From: Bradyrhizobium huanghuaihaiense
GTDB taxonomy: Bacteria; Pseudomonadota; Alphaproteobacteria; Rhizobiales; Xanthobacteraceae
NCBI RefSeq assembly: GCF_007830635.1
Contig: NZ_VLLA01000011.1
Span: 124,001-188,000 of the forward strand
DNA: 64,000 bases
Direction: 5' to 3'
In this document: piece by piece, positions 1 to 9,763 of the stretch
Layout: every line of letters begins with the position of its first letter
Numbering within the stretch: position 1 is the stretch's first letter
Translations under genes and position numbers: made by a program
The notes under the pieces: generated by a model
The model's input: only the letters and a program-made list of their open reading frames with translations
Told to the model about the DNA's origin: nothing
Database searches by the model: none

Positions 1-385
1 GCAGCGCGCTGTTCACGGCATGGGTGCGGGACAGCGCCAGCGCGAACAACAGCGCAAGTCCGATGCTCGGGACCGCCGTGCCGATTGCGTAGATCAGATT
101 GTTGACGACGGCGCCGGTGAAGGCGGGGTCGGTCAGCACCGCGCTGATATTATCGAGGCCGACGAAACGCACCGGCGCCTTGGGCGTGGCGCGCTGATAG
201 AGCGCGTCGATGAGGACGCGTCCCATCGCGCCATAGGTGAACAGCGCGAGGAAGACCAGCGAGGGCAACAGCAGAAAATAGGCAGGCAGCGAGGCTTTGA
301 GGCGGCTCGAAAACCGCTTCAGGACGTGCAGACGCGGTGCCGCCGACGTCGCGACCGGGAGAGCCGCGGGTTCAGCGAGGCTCAT
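1..385 (-). CDS. Carbohydrate/glycerol-3-phosphate ABC transporter permease, 3' part outside window
   Basis: The reverse strand from 385 to the window edge encodes the first 128 residues of a binding-protein-dependent transport permease. After a short cytoplasmic lead comes a first membrane helix (about residues 30-50, with LLLPSLVFLALFTYG), then a periplasmic stretch with FVGLDNISAVLTDPAF and the next helix beginning at NNLIYAIGTAVPS. This order is typical of the MalF/UgpA family of sugar permeases; the EAA loop would lie beyond the edge. The ATG is one base past the stop of the upstream phosphoesterase gene, so the two are surely co-transcribed. Substrate cannot be told from this fragment; pairing with a phosphodiesterase suggests a glycerol-phosphate-type system, which is inference. 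Confidence 0.85.
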   Translation of the reverse strand, partial: MSLAEPAALPVATSAAPRLHVLKRFSSRLKASLPAYFLLLPSLVFLALFTYGAMGRVLIDALYQRATPKAPVRFVGLDNISAVLTDPAFTGAVVNNLIYAIGTAVPSIGLALLFALALSRTHAVNSAL

Positions 386-386
386 C

Positions 387-1238
387 TCATCGCGCCGGGA
401 AATTGAGCGCATAGTCGCGGCCATCCACTCCTGCCGGTGGCTCGAAGGGGAAGCGCAGACTGGTGTCGAGGAAGTCGTGGCTGTGCACGACCAGGTTCTC
501 CTGGTCGATCAGCACGACGCCATAGGCCGGCGGCTCGTGGCTGGCGAGGTGGTCGGTGGCCGCAGCGTCAAGCTCGAACCAGACCTGGTGGTTGGTGCCG
601 CGCAGCGTCGAGAACGGGATCTTGCCGTAGCTGCCGAAGATCGGCCGGTGCACATGGCCGAAGAAGAGATGGCGGATGCGTGAGCGATAAGGCGCGATGA
701 CTTCCGCGAATTCGGCGCTCTGCTTCAGCGCGATCTCGTCCATCGCATGGACGCCGACCGGGAAGGGCGGATGGTGCATGAACACCACGAATTGCTGGTC
801 CGTCGGCGCAGCAGCCAGCGTGCTCGCGAGCCAGCCGAGGCGCCTCTCGCACATCTCGCCGGCGTGGCTGGTCTCGTCCAGCGTGTCCAGGAAGACGAAC
901 AGGCCATGCTCGGTGGTGCGCGTGCCCTGCACGAAGCCGTTGGCATCGCGCGGCGCGGCTTTCAGGCTGTCGAGACAGGTCACCCGCTTGTCGTGATTGC
1001 CGACCATGGCGATGTACGGAATTTTCAGCGCCGCCATCGCCTCGGCGAAATTGGCATAGGATTCAGCTTCGCCCCAATGCGTGAGGTCGCCGGTCACCAC
1101 CGCAAACGCAGCGTCGGACTGGTGCTTGTTGATGTCGGCAATCGCCGCATCCAGCCGGGCGCGCGGATCGAGCCCATAGAGCTTCAGCCCGGGGTTCGCG
1201 AGATGCGTGTCGGTGATGTGGATGAACTTGAAGGGCAT
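387..1238 (-). CDS. Metallophosphoesterase (CpdA/Icc-like phosphodiesterase)
   Basis: A 283-residue calcineurin-like phosphoesterase. All the metal-binding blocks are present in order: DTH near residue 10, GDLTHWGE near 50, GNHD near 80, the HH pair of FMHHPPFPVG near 155 and GHVHRP near 195. This arrangement matches class III cyclic-nucleotide and glycerophosphodiester phosphodiesterases (CpdA/GpdQ type), which are binuclear metal enzymes of the cytoplasm. It lies directly upstream of an ABC permease of the sugar/glycerol-phosphate class, with one base between stop and start, so a role in hydrolysing an imported phosphodiester is plausible; cAMP hydrolysis is the alternative. Confidence 0.85.
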   Translation of the reverse strand: MPFKFIHITDTHLANPGLKLYGLDPRARLDAAIADINKHQSDAAFAVVTGDLTHWGEAESYANFAEAMAALKIPYIAMVGNHDKRVTCLDSLKAAPRDANGFVQGTRTTEHGLFVFLDTLDETSHAGEMCERRLGWLASTLAAAPTDQQFVVFMHHPPFPVGVHAMDEIALKQSAEFAEVIAPYRSRIRHLFFGHVHRPIFGSYGKIPFSTLRGTNHQVWFELDAAATDHLASHEPPAYGVVLIDQENLVVHSHDFLDTSLRFPFEPPAGVDGRDYALNFPAR

Positions 1239-1445
1239 GGGGCGCTTTGTCGGGACGGTTGGAGGATGGGCGCCTCCGGCAAGACGGCCCTGCCAGCCCG
1301 TTAGAGCGCGTGTGTTTCAGTTTGATGACAGCGGTTCCCGAGGACGGGGCGTGTCCACAACGCCCGTCGGACAGGAATGGAGTAGCGCAAGGCGTAATCC
1401 ATGCCGTGGATCAATTAGAGATGGTGGTGCGCGGCAGAGCCCGCC

Positions 1446-2918
1446 TCAGGTCCCGCAGAACGTCTGCAGCACCCGCTGGTCCGGCAGCGGCGGATCGGCG
1501 TAGGCCGCATACTCCGGCTGGTCCTCGTATGGCTTGGCCAACACCTTCACCAATTCTTCGAACGGCGCGTAGTCGTCATCCTTCACCGCGGCCTGGATCA
1601 CGGCCTCGACGCGGTGGTTGCGCGGAATGAAGATCGGGTTGACGGCGTGCATGGCGGCCTGCCGCTCGGCCGCGCTCTGCGGCTCCAGCGCAATACGCGC
1701 GCGCCAGCGGGCGGCCCACTCGTCGAAGGTTGCGGGATCCATGAACTGTGCGCGGACGTCGGCGCCGTCATCGCCCGCGGCGTTGCCGAGCTTGCGGAAG
1801 GTGAGGGTGAAGTCGGCCTGGTTCTTGGGCATGGCGTCGAGCAGGTCCTGGATCAGCGCTTCGTCGCCATCGCGCTCCGTGAATAGCCCGACTTTCTTGC
1901 GCAGGCCGGCCTGATAGGCGGCGCTGAACGTTTCGGCGAAGGCGCCTAGGATGTCCTGGGCTTCCGCGACGGCCTTTTCCTGATCGTCCGAGAACAGCGG
2001 CAGCAGGCATTCGGCGAGGCGTGTCAGATTCCACAAGCCGATGCGCGGCTGGTTGGCATAGGCGTAGCGGCCCATCTCGTCGATCGAGGAAAACACCTGC
2101 GCGGGATTGTAGGCGTCCATGAACGCGCAGGGGCCGTAATCGATGGTCTCGCCTGAAATCGATGAGTTGTCGGTGTTCATCACGCCATGGATGAAGCCGA
2201 CCAGCAGCCAGCGCGCGACGAGGTCGGCCTGGCGTGCAACGACGGCAGCGAGCAGGTCGTGATAGGGCCGCTTCGCGTGGAGCAGTTCCGGATAGTGGCG
2301 GGCAATGACGTGGTCGGCGAGCCGGCGGATCGCCTCGGTGTCGCGGCGGACCGCGAAGAACTGGAAGGTGCCGACGCGGATGTGGCTGGAGGCGATGCGC
2401 GTCAGCACCGCGCCGGGCAGCGCGGTCTCACGGATGACATGCTCGCCGGTGACGACGGCGGCGAGCGAGCGCGTGGTCGGGATGCCCAGCGCATACATCG
2501 CTTCGCTGACGATGTATTCGCGCAAGACCGGCCCGAGCGCGGCGCGGCCGTCGCCGCGGCGGGAGAACGGGGTGGGGCCAGATCCCTTGAGCTGGATGTC
2601 GCGGCGGATGCCGTCCCTGTCGATGACCTCGCCGAGCAGGATGGCGCGGCCGTCGCCGAGCTGGGGCACGAACTGCCCGAACTGGTGGCCGGCATAGGCC
2701 ATGGCGATGGGATCGGCCCCGGCGGGAACCGTCTTGCCGGCCAGGATCTCGGCGCCTTCGGGGGTCTCCAGCAGGTCCGGATCGAGCCCGAGCTGGACCG
2801 CCAGCGGCCGGTTCAGCTTGATCAGCCGGGGCGCGGCGACCGGGGTCGGCGCGACGCGGGCATAGAAGCTGTCCGGCAGCGCCGAATACGAGTTCTGGAA
2901 GGGGAAATGGACCGTCAT
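1446..2918 (-). CDS. selO: Protein adenylyltransferase SelO (YdiU/UPF0061)
   Basis: A 490-residue member of the SelO pseudokinase family, close to the usual bacterial length. Recognisable blocks are YAGHQFGQFVPQLGDGRA (about residues 76-93), the lysine segment DIQLKGSGPTPFSRRGDGRA, REYIVSEAMYALGIPTTRSL, and NTDNSSISGETIDYGPCAFM, which holds the metal-binding asparagine and DYG. SelO binds ATP in an inverted orientation and transfers AMP to protein hydroxyls; it is linked to redox stress. Like other bacterial forms it has no selenocysteine but keeps a cysteine near the C-terminus (TFCGT). The ATG follows a GAGG at good distance. It is divergent from aspS. Confidence 0.93.
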   Translation of the reverse strand: MTVHFPFQNSYSALPDSFYARVAPTPVAAPRLIKLNRPLAVQLGLDPDLLETPEGAEILAGKTVPAGADPIAMAYAGHQFGQFVPQLGDGRAILLGEVIDRDGIRRDIQLKGSGPTPFSRRGDGRAALGPVLREYIVSEAMYALGIPTTRSLAAVVTGEHVIRETALPGAVLTRIASSHIRVGTFQFFAVRRDTEAIRRLADHVIARHYPELLHAKRPYHDLLAAVVARQADLVARWLLVGFIHGVMNTDNSSISGETIDYGPCAFMDAYNPAQVFSSIDEMGRYAYANQPRIGLWNLTRLAECLLPLFSDDQEKAVAEAQDILGAFAETFSAAYQAGLRKKVGLFTERDGDEALIQDLLDAMPKNQADFTLTFRKLGNAAGDDGADVRAQFMDPATFDEWAARWRARIALEPQSAAERQAAMHAVNPIFIPRNHRVEAVIQAAVKDDDYAPFEELVKVLAKPYEDQPEYAAYADPPLPDQRVLQTFCGT

Positions 2919-3114
2919 GGCCTCAAGATAGGGCTGGAACGGTCATCGGCAAAGGCTCCGGCCCTGATAAGCCAAAAATGGGCGCTTCGAGCCCAAATCG
3001 GGCCGTTCCCTTGGTTGCCGCCCCCCGCCTCGTCGGGTAAACCCTGCCGCAACTTCGGACCGGTCGTTTCAGGCCGTCCGATTCGCTTCCTCCGACATTG
3101 ATTTTGGGACGACC

Positions 3115-4887
3115 ATGCATCGCTACCGGTCACATACATGCGGCGCGCTCCGCGAGAGCAACATCGGCGAGACCATCCGCCTCTCGGGCTGGGTCCATCG
3201 CGTTCGCGACCATGGCGGCGTGCTGTTCATCGACCTGCGTGACCATTACGGCCTGACCCAGTGCGTGGTCGACCCGGACTCGCCGGCGTTCTCGCTGGCC
3301 GAAAAGCTGCGCTCGGAATTCGTGGTCAAGATGGACGGCAAGGTCCGCCGCCGCCCCGAAGGCACCGACAATGACGACCTGCCGACCGGCAAGGTCGAGG
3401 TCTATGTCAGCGAGATCGAGGTGCTGGGCCCGGCCGGCGACCTGCCGCTGCCGGTGTTCGGCGACCAGGAATACCCCGAAGACATCAGGCTCAAATATCG
3501 CTTCCTGGACCTGCGTCGCGAGAAGCTGCACCAGAACATCATGACGCGCGTCGAGATCATCAAGTCGATGCGCCGGCGCATGGAGGGGCAGGGCTTCTTC
3601 GAGTTCAACACGCCGATCCTGACCGCGTCCTCGCCCGAGGGCGCGCGCGACTTCCTGGTGCCCTCGCGCATCCATCCCGGCAAGTTCTACGCGCTGCCGC
3701 AGGCGCCGCAGCAGTACAAGCAGCTGCTGATGATGTCGGGCTTCGACCGCTATTTCCAGATCGCGCCCTGTTTCCGCGACGAGGACCCGCGTGCCGACCG
3801 TCTGCCCGGCGAGTTCTACCAGCTCGACGTCGAGATGAGCTTTGTCACGCAGGAAGACGTCTTTGCGGCCATGGAGCCCGTCATCACCGGCGTGTTCGAG
3901 GAGTTCGCCAAGGGCAAGCCGGTGAGCAAGAACTGGCGCCGCATTCCGTTCGCCGAAGCGCTGCGCAAATACGGCAGCGACAAGCCGGATCTGCGCAACC
4001 CCATCGAGATGCAGGACGTCTCCGAACACTTCCGCGGAAGCGGCTTCAAGGTGTTCGCGCGCATGCTCGAAGATCCCAAGAACCAGGTCTGGGCGATCCC
4101 GGCCGCGGGCGGCGGCAGCCGCGCGTTCTGCGACCGCATGAACTCGTGGGCGCAAGGCGAGGGCCAGCCCGGCCTCGGCTACATCATGTGGCGCGAGGGC
4201 GGCGAGGGCGCAGGTCCTCTCGCGAACAACATCGGGCCCGAGCGCACAGCCGCGATACGCGCGCAGCTCGGCGTGAAGGAAGGCGATGCCGCCTTCTTCG
4301 TCGCCGGCGATCCCGACAAGTTCTGGAAGTTCTCTGGTTTGGCCCGCAACAAGGTCGGCGAGGAATTGAACCTCACCGACAAGGAGCGGTTCGAGCTCGC
4401 CTGGATCGTCGACTTCCCGATGTACGAGTACAACGAGGACGACAAGAAGGTCGACTTCTCGCACAACCCGTTCTCGATGCCGCAGGGCGGCCTGGAGGCG
4501 CTGAAGGGCCAGGATCCGCTGACCATCAAGGCGTTCCAGTACGACATCACCTGCAACGGCTACGAGATCGCCTCGGGCGGCATCCGCAACCACGTGCCGG
4601 AAGCAATGGTGAAGGCGTTCGAGATCGCAGGCTACGGCGAGCAGGAAGTGGTCGACCGCTTCGGCGGCATGTACCGCGCCTTCCAGTACGGCGCCCCGCC
4701 GCATGGCGGCATGGCCGCCGGCGTCGACCGCATCGTGATGCTGCTCTGCGGCACCACGAACCTGCGCGAGATCTCGCTGTTCCCGATGAACCAGCAGGCC
4801 ATGGACCTCCTGATGGGCGCACCGTCGGAAGCCACGACAAAACAGCTCCGTGAGCTGCACATCCGGGTGAACCTGCCGCAGAAGTGA
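3115..4887 (+). CDS. aspS: Aspartyl-tRNA synthetase, bacterial type
   Basis: A 590-residue class IIb synthetase that charges tRNA(Asp), and probably tRNA(Asn) too in this lineage, with aspartate. It has the N-terminal OB-fold anticodon-binding domain (GWVHRVRDHGGVLFIDLRD), then class II motif 1, the motif 2 loop (CFRDEDPRADRLPGEFYQLD) and motif 3 (GMAAGVDRIVML). The inserted GAD domain (about residues 290-420) marks it as bacterial type. Length is normal and nothing is missing. GGGACGACC precedes the ATG. It appears to be transcribed alone, with a GC-rich hairpin and a palindromic repeat directly downstream. Confidence 0.97.
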   Translation: MHRYRSHTCGALRESNIGETIRLSGWVHRVRDHGGVLFIDLRDHYGLTQCVVDPDSPAFSLAEKLRSEFVVKMDGKVRRRPEGTDNDDLPTGKVEVYVSEIEVLGPAGDLPLPVFGDQEYPEDIRLKYRFLDLRREKLHQNIMTRVEIIKSMRRRMEGQGFFEFNTPILTASSPEGARDFLVPSRIHPGKFYALPQAPQQYKQLLMMSGFDRYFQIAPCFRDEDPRADRLPGEFYQLDVEMSFVTQEDVFAAMEPVITGVFEEFAKGKPVSKNWRRIPFAEALRKYGSDKPDLRNPIEMQDVSEHFRGSGFKVFARMLEDPKNQVWAIPAAGGGSRAFCDRMNSWAQGEGQPGLGYIMWREGGEGAGPLANNIGPERTAAIRAQLGVKEGDAAFFVAGDPDKFWKFSGLARNKVGEELNLTDKERFELAWIVDFPMYEYNEDDKKVDFSHNPFSMPQGGLEALKGQDPLTIKAFQYDITCNGYEIASGGIRNHVPEAMVKAFEIAGYGEQEVVDRFGGMYRAFQYGAPPHGGMAAGVDRIVMLLCGTTNLREISLFPMNQQAMDLLMGAPSEATTKQLRELHIRVNLPQK

Positions 4888-4893
4888 GGCTTC

Positions 4894-4918
4894 GCCTCTC
4901 CCCGCAATCGGGGGAGGC
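4894..4918 (+). terminator. GC-rich hairpin after aspS
   Basis: Seven bases past the aspS stop, GCCTCTCCCCG and CGGGGGAGGC can pair around a short CAAT loop. There is no long T-run, so it may act as a weak terminator or an mRNA 3' end stabiliser. Confidence 0.45.
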
Positions 4919-4929
4919 TGCCTCCACAT

Positions 4930-5009
4930 CGTCATTGCGAGCGAAGCGAAGCAATCCAGAATCTTTCCGCGGAGGGACTCTGGATTGCTTCGCTGCGCTC
5001 GCAATGACG
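4930..5009. repeat. 80-bp palindromic intergenic repeat, copy 1
   Basis: Begins CGTCATTGCGAGCGAAGCGA and ends with its near-perfect reverse complement, so the whole unit folds into one long hairpin with a variable centre. Further copies sit at 20217-20303 and 28137-28215. It lies between the convergent genes aspS and the membrane-anchored unknown gene. Repeats of this kind are dispersed through rhizobial genomes and often lie at transcript ends. Confidence 0.9.
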
Positions 5010-5059
5010 GGGAGGGACCTTCGTGAGTTCAACTGCTACCGCTTCCGTAGCGACAAGAC

Positions 5060-7033
5060 CTACATCCCTGTCGATGCCTCGATCCTGAATTGCGCCAGCG
5101 CGACGATCGGCTCGTGGTTCAGCGCGTCCACGAGTTGGAGCATCGGCACCTTGCCGAGTGGCGTCAGCTTGATCGTCAGCGTTTGCCCAGACGTTTGGAC
5201 GAAGCCGGCAAGTGCATCCACCGCCACCCGGACATCGACATTGGATGCCGCGATTCTTTCGCCCTGAGCCCTTATCATCTCGACGATTGCGCTGCGCGCG
5301 GCGTCGCGGCTGACATTCTGCATGCGCGAGAACTGAGCCACGACGAGATCGACGACGCCGTTGTCGCGCAGAGAGAGCTCGAGCGTGCCGGTCTCTATCG
5401 GCGCCATCTCACTCATAGCCTCCATCGGGTCGGTCGTGGTGAACAGCCCGCGCGGCACCTTGGCGAGCGCCAAGCTCGCCTGCGCCCGGGCGAGGTTGCC
5501 GAGATCGATGGTAGCCGGCGCGAGCGCGAAGGCCCCCGAGGATTCCGTCCAGGCCGCACCGAGATCGAGGTCGATCGCAAGCTTGTCCACACCCGCCATG
5601 ATCAGCGGCTGCAGCGCAGGATTGGCGGGATCGGTCGGCGTAACCATCTTCACGACCAGATTGGCCTTGCTCGGGATCGACCCGACCAGCTGGCCCCAGT
5701 TCAGGCTGATCGTGTCGATGGTGAAGAGCTGCCGCGTGTTCTTATAGGGCGAGACCACGCCCTTGATCTCGGCGCCTTCGAGCACCCGGAACAGTCCCAG
5801 CATCTGATCGGGCGAGGGAGGCTGTCCGGGATTGGCGAGGCCGGCCGCCCAGCGGATCAGGTCGACCATTCTGAACGATTTGAGCGCGAAGCGCTCTACC
5901 CTCAACTGGCCCTGAGGTGTCGGCGCATCAAGGCCTTCCAGGGCGAATTCAGTCTGGTCGTATCTTACGGCCCTGAGCCTTGCCGTCCCTTGTGGCGTCT
6001 CGACCGACTGCTTGCCAATTTCGATCTTGCCAATCTGAAGACCTTCAAGGAAGTCGGCGATCTTCACCATCGAGTCGCGCGACTGCGCCGGCGTCAGGAT
6101 CGCGTGGTCTGCCGGCACCAACCCCATGATTTCAGCCAGGCGGAATTTTGATGGCCGGATCGCAATATCGTCGACGATGATGCTGTCGGTCTGCACGCGC
6201 ACGCCCGGCGCCGCCGTCACTGTATAGGAATCGGCCGAGAGGCGCCGGTAGATCCTGTGGAAGCTGTCGTCACCGGACTGTTGCGGATCAAGTGCGACTG
6301 CGACGGCGCTTGCGTCGAAATCGTAGGCCGCCACGCCGGACAGCTCGCCGGTCATCTTCGCAGGCTTGCTCGGCTGGGTCAGGTCGAGTGTATAGGTGAT
6401 GCGATCTGTCTTCGCCGTTTCGACCTTGCCGCGATTGATGTTCTGAATCGCCAGACCCGAATAGACGAAATCTCCATTGCCCGCTTTGCCGGTGCCGGCA
6501 TCGACGTTGACGGTGATGGTCGGGGCCATGATCGAGGACGCCGAGACCGTCGCGTATTGCAGCAGCGCGAACCGGTACATGTCGATCAACGAGCCGGACA
6601 GCGGAGCGCTGTTGGCCGCACGGGTCGGACCGGTAAAGTTGCGAGCTGCAATCTGGGGAATCTTGTAGGTCGCCTTCACCTTGGTCCGATCGGTGTAGGT
6701 GATGGCGACTTCGACACCTCCCAGCTCGATGCTGTCAGCCGAGAAACGATCCTCGTCTGCCTGACGTACCCCAAGCGCAGTCACCTTTGCGATCTTGAGG
6801 AGAGCCAGCTCCGGCTGGCCGGGCTCGATCACGACATCCTCGATCGTCAGCGTCCGGGTCGCGAGCTCGAACCCGATCTTGCCATGGCCCGCCTTGCCGC
6901 CGCCCGAGCGCATCCGCTCGAACGCCGCCTCGACCTCGTTCGTCGCCCGATGCTGAACGTAGAGATTGAAGCCGAACCATCCGCCCGCGGCGAGCACGGC
7001 TGCCACGATCAGGCCGATCAGGATGCGCTTCAT
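5060..7033 (-). CDS. Membrane-anchored protein of unknown function (657 aa)
   Basis: Not recognised with certainty. From the ATG at 7033 (preceded by a purine-rich GGAG-like stretch) the protein opens with one hydrophobic segment, ILIGLIVAAVLAAGGWFGF, which should anchor a large periplasmic part. That part is rich in beta-type segments with repeated phrases about energies of layers (for example TRTLTIEDVVIEP), without cysteines in recognisable pairs or enzyme motifs. The overall pattern resembles DUF945/YdgA-like or AsmA-like envelope proteins, but this is only an impression. An open frame extends about 45 codons further upstream, yet the residues there look non-coding, so the internal start is preferred. 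It is convergent with aspS. Confidence 0.7.
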   Translation of the reverse strand: MKRILIGLIVAAVLAAGGWFGFNLYVQHRATNEVEAAFERMRSGGGKAGHGKIGFELATRTLTIEDVVIEPGQPELALLKIAKVTALGVRQADEDRFSADSIELGGVEVAITYTDRTKVKATYKIPQIAARNFTGPTRAANSAPLSGSLIDMYRFALLQYATVSASSIMAPTITVNVDAGTGKAGNGDFVYSGLAIQNINRGKVETAKTDRITYTLDLTQPSKPAKMTGELSGVAAYDFDASAVAVALDPQQSGDDSFHRIYRRLSADSYTVTAAPGVRVQTDSIIVDDIAIRPSKFRLAEIMGLVPADHAILTPAQSRDSMVKIADFLEGLQIGKIEIGKQSVETPQGTARLRAVRYDQTEFALEGLDAPTPQGQLRVERFALKSFRMVDLIRWAAGLANPGQPPSPDQMLGLFRVLEGAEIKGVVSPYKNTRQLFTIDTISLNWGQLVGSIPSKANLVVKMVTPTDPANPALQPLIMAGVDKLAIDLDLGAAWTESSGAFALAPATIDLGNLARAQASLALAKVPRGLFTTTDPMEAMSEMAPIETGTLELSLRDNGVVDLVVAQFSRMQNVSRDAARSAIVEMIRAQGERIAASNVDVRVAVDALAGFVQTSGQTLTIKLTPLGKVPMLQLVDALNHEPIVALAQFRIEASTGM

Positions 7034-7279
7034 TCCCAGCTCCAGTTGCCCGTTTTGCACTGCGCAACCTGCCATATTCGCGAAACGCCGCCCGGTCCAG
7101 GGAAAGCTATGATTTTCAAATATTTGACCGCGCGCCCTGTTGATGGGGGCGCAATCCGATGTTGCCACCGGGGCGCCGGCCGTGCTTCATCCCGTTTCCA
7201 CGACCCGGAAATACCCTCCGCTTGGACGATTGCTCCGGATCGTGCATTTTGAGGCCGGTAACGCGAGGCGAGACACCGC

Positions 7280-9592
7280 ATGTCGTCCTATTCCGATGAT
7301 CTCCACCAGGCGGCGCTCGCCTACCATCGTCTGCCGCGCCCCGGAAAGCTCGAGATCCAGGCAAGCAAGCCGCTTGCCAACCAGCGCGACCTCGCGCTGG
7401 CCTATTCCCCGGGCGTTGCCGCCGCCTGCACCGAGATCGCCAAGAACCCGGCGGAAGCCGCGACCCTGACCACCCGCGCCAATCTGGTCGCCGTGGTCTC
7501 GAACGGCACCGCGGTGCTCGGCCTCGGCAATATCGGCCCGCTGGCCTCCAAGCCGGTGATGGAGGGCAAGGCCGTCCTGTTCAAGAAATTCGCCGGCATC
7601 GACGTGTTCGACATCGAGATCGCCGCCGACACCATCGACCGCGTGGTCGAGACGGTGGCGGCGCTCGAGCCGACCTTCGGCGGCATCAATCTGGAAGACA
7701 TCCGTGGACCGGAATGCTTCGAGATCGAGGCGCGCCTGAAGGAGCGCATGAAGATCCCGGTCTTCCATGACGACCAGCACGGCACCGCGATCATCGTCGC
7801 TGCCGCCATCACCAACGGCCTCCGCCTGAACGGCAAGAAGCTGTCGGACGTCAAGATCGTGGCGTCGGGGGCAGGGGCCGCGGCCATCGCCACGCTCAAT
7901 CTGCTCGTGTCGATGGGCGCGCAGCGCAAGAACATCTGGGTCTGCGACATCGATGGTCTCGTGCACGAGGGCCGCAACACCTCGATGGACCGCTGGAAGG
8001 CGGTCTATGCGCAGAAGACCGACAAGCGTACGCTCGGCGACGTCATCGGCGGCGCCGACATCTTCATCGGCCTGTCGGCACCGGGCGTGCTCAAGCCGGA
8101 GATGGCGCAGGCGATGGGCGAGAAGCCGCTGATCATGGCGCTCGCCAATCCGACCCCGGAGATCATGCCGGAGGAGGCGCGCAAGGTGCGCCCCGACGCC
8201 ATGATCTGCACCGGCCGCTCCGACTATCCGAACCAGGTCAACAACGTCCTGTGCTTCCCCTTCATCTTCCGCGGTGCGCTCGACGTCGGCGCCAGCGCCA
8301 TCAATGAGGAGATGAAGCACGCCGCGGTCGAAGCCATCGCCCAGCTCGCGCGCGAGGCGCCGTCCGATGCCGTCTCCCAGAGCAGCCTCGACACCGGCGA
8401 GACGGGCGGCTTCGGCCCCGGCTCGCTGATCCCCAGCCCCTTTGATCCACGGTTAATTCTACGCATTGCGCCGGCGGTGGCGAAGGCGGCGATGGAGTCC
8501 GGCGTCGCGACGCGCCCCATCACCAATTTCGACGAGTATCGCGCGCTGCTCGAGCGCTTCGCCTTCCGCTCCGGCCTCGTCATGAAGCCGATGTTCGCGA
8601 AGGCCAAGACCCAGCCGGTGCGCGTGATCTATGCCGAAGGCGAGGACGAGCGCGTGCTGCGCGCCACGCAGGTGGTGCTGGAGGAGAAGTTGGCGACGCC
8701 GATCCTGGTCGGCCGTCCATCGGTGGTGGAGGCGCGCATCAAGCGATTCGGCCTGTCGATCAAGGCAGGCAAGGATTTCGACCTCGTCAATCCCGAGGAC
8801 GATCCGCGCTATCGTTCCTACGTGCAGTCCTATGTCGAGGTCGCCGGCCGCCGCGGCGTGACGCCGGATGCGGCGCGTACGGTGGTGCGCACCAACAACA
8901 CGGTCATCGCCGCGCTCGCGGTGACGCGCGGGGAGGCGGATGCGATGCTCTGCGGCGTCGAGGGCCGCTATATGAGCCATCTGCGCCATGTCCGCGAGAT
9001 CGTCGGCTTCTCGCCGGGGATCAGCGACTACGCCGCGCTGGCGCTGCTGATCACCAGCAAGGGTGCATTCTTCATCGCCGACACGCAGGTCCGCCCCAAT
9101 CCGAGCGCGGAGGAGCTCGCCGAGATCGCCTCGCTGGCGGCGGTCCACGTCCAGCGCTTCAACATCAAGCCGAAGATCGCCTTCGTCTCGCATTCGGATT
9201 TCGGCAGCTACGACACCGAATCCTCGCGCAAGATGCGCCGCGCGACCCAGCTCTTGAAGGATAAGCATCCGGAGATCGAGGCCGATGGCGAGATGCAGGG
9301 CGACACCGCGCTCTCCGCCGCTGCGCGCCGCATGGTCCTGCCGCACTCCAAGCTCGAGGGTGAGGCCAACATCATGATCATGCCGACGCTGGACACCGCC
9401 AACGTCGCCTACCAGATGATCAAGTCGCTGGCGGACGCGCTTCCGGTCGGCCCGATCCTGGTCGGCCCGGCGCGCCCGGCGCACATTCTCACGCCGTCGG
9501 TGACCGCGCGCGGCATCCTCAACATGACCGCGGTTGCGGTCGTCGAAGCGCAGGAACGCGCGGCCCGGCAGCAGCCGACGCTGTTTACGTAA
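7280..9592 (+). CDS. maeB: NADP-dependent malic enzyme with C-terminal phosphotransacetylase-like domain
   Basis: A 770-residue MaeB-type malic enzyme converting malate to pyruvate and CO2 with reduction of NAD(P)+. The malic domain (residues 1 to about 160) has the catalytic tyrosine/lysine region (ALAYSPGVAAAC) and the metal-binding FHDDQHGTA. The nucleotide-binding domain follows with VASGAGAAAIATLNLLV. From about residue 430 a phosphate-acetyltransferase-like domain begins (RVIYAEGEDERVLRA); in this family it is regulatory, responding to acetyl-CoA. In rhizobia the enzyme links C4-dicarboxylate use to acetyl-CoA supply. It is a single-gene unit followed by a strong hairpin. Confidence 0.95.
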   Translation: MSSYSDDLHQAALAYHRLPRPGKLEIQASKPLANQRDLALAYSPGVAAACTEIAKNPAEAATLTTRANLVAVVSNGTAVLGLGNIGPLASKPVMEGKAVLFKKFAGIDVFDIEIAADTIDRVVETVAALEPTFGGINLEDIRGPECFEIEARLKERMKIPVFHDDQHGTAIIVAAAITNGLRLNGKKLSDVKIVASGAGAAAIATLNLLVSMGAQRKNIWVCDIDGLVHEGRNTSMDRWKAVYAQKTDKRTLGDVIGGADIFIGLSAPGVLKPEMAQAMGEKPLIMALANPTPEIMPEEARKVRPDAMICTGRSDYPNQVNNVLCFPFIFRGALDVGASAINEEMKHAAVEAIAQLAREAPSDAVSQSSLDTGETGGFGPGSLIPSPFDPRLILRIAPAVAKAAMESGVATRPITNFDEYRALLERFAFRSGLVMKPMFAKAKTQPVRVIYAEGEDERVLRATQVVLEEKLATPILVGRPSVVEARIKRFGLSIKAGKDFDLVNPEDDPRYRSYVQSYVEVAGRRGVTPDAARTVVRTNNTVIAALAVTRGEADAMLCGVEGRYMSHLRHVREIVGFSPGISDYAALALLITSKGAFFIADTQVRPNPSAEELAEIASLAAVHVQRFNIKPKIAFVSHSDFGSYDTESSRKMRRATQLLKDKHPEIEADGEMQGDTALSAAARRMVLPHSKLEGEANIMIMPTLDTANVAYQMIKSLADALPVGPILVGPARPAHILTPSVTARGILNMTAVAVVEAQERAARQQPTLFT

Positions 9593-9607
9593 GTGCGGTG
9601 GTGCAAT

Positions 9608-9637
9608 CCCTTCTCCCCTTGTACAGGGGGAGAAGGG
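9608..9637 (+). terminator. Hairpin after malic enzyme gene
   Basis: CCCTTCTCCCC and GGGGAGAAGGG are exact complements around a 7-8 base loop, 16 bases past the maeB stop. No T-run follows, so termination efficiency is uncertain. Confidence 0.55.
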
Positions 9638-9763
9638 GGACCGCACGCGTGGCGCGCTTTTGAATTGCTCGCAGTTCGTCATTTCCCCGTTTGAAAACCG
9701 CAGACGGACTCTTCATAATCCTGGGAAGCGACCCGCGCTTAGCGTTTTGCCAAGAGGCCGATC

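Noticed and set aside
3130..5004. Long open frame on the minus strand across aspS (624 codons)
   Set aside because: It is the mirror of a high-GC coding gene; residues are biased (Arg, Ala, Leu, Val, Asp, His), there is no ribosome site or domain, while aspS on the other strand is complete.
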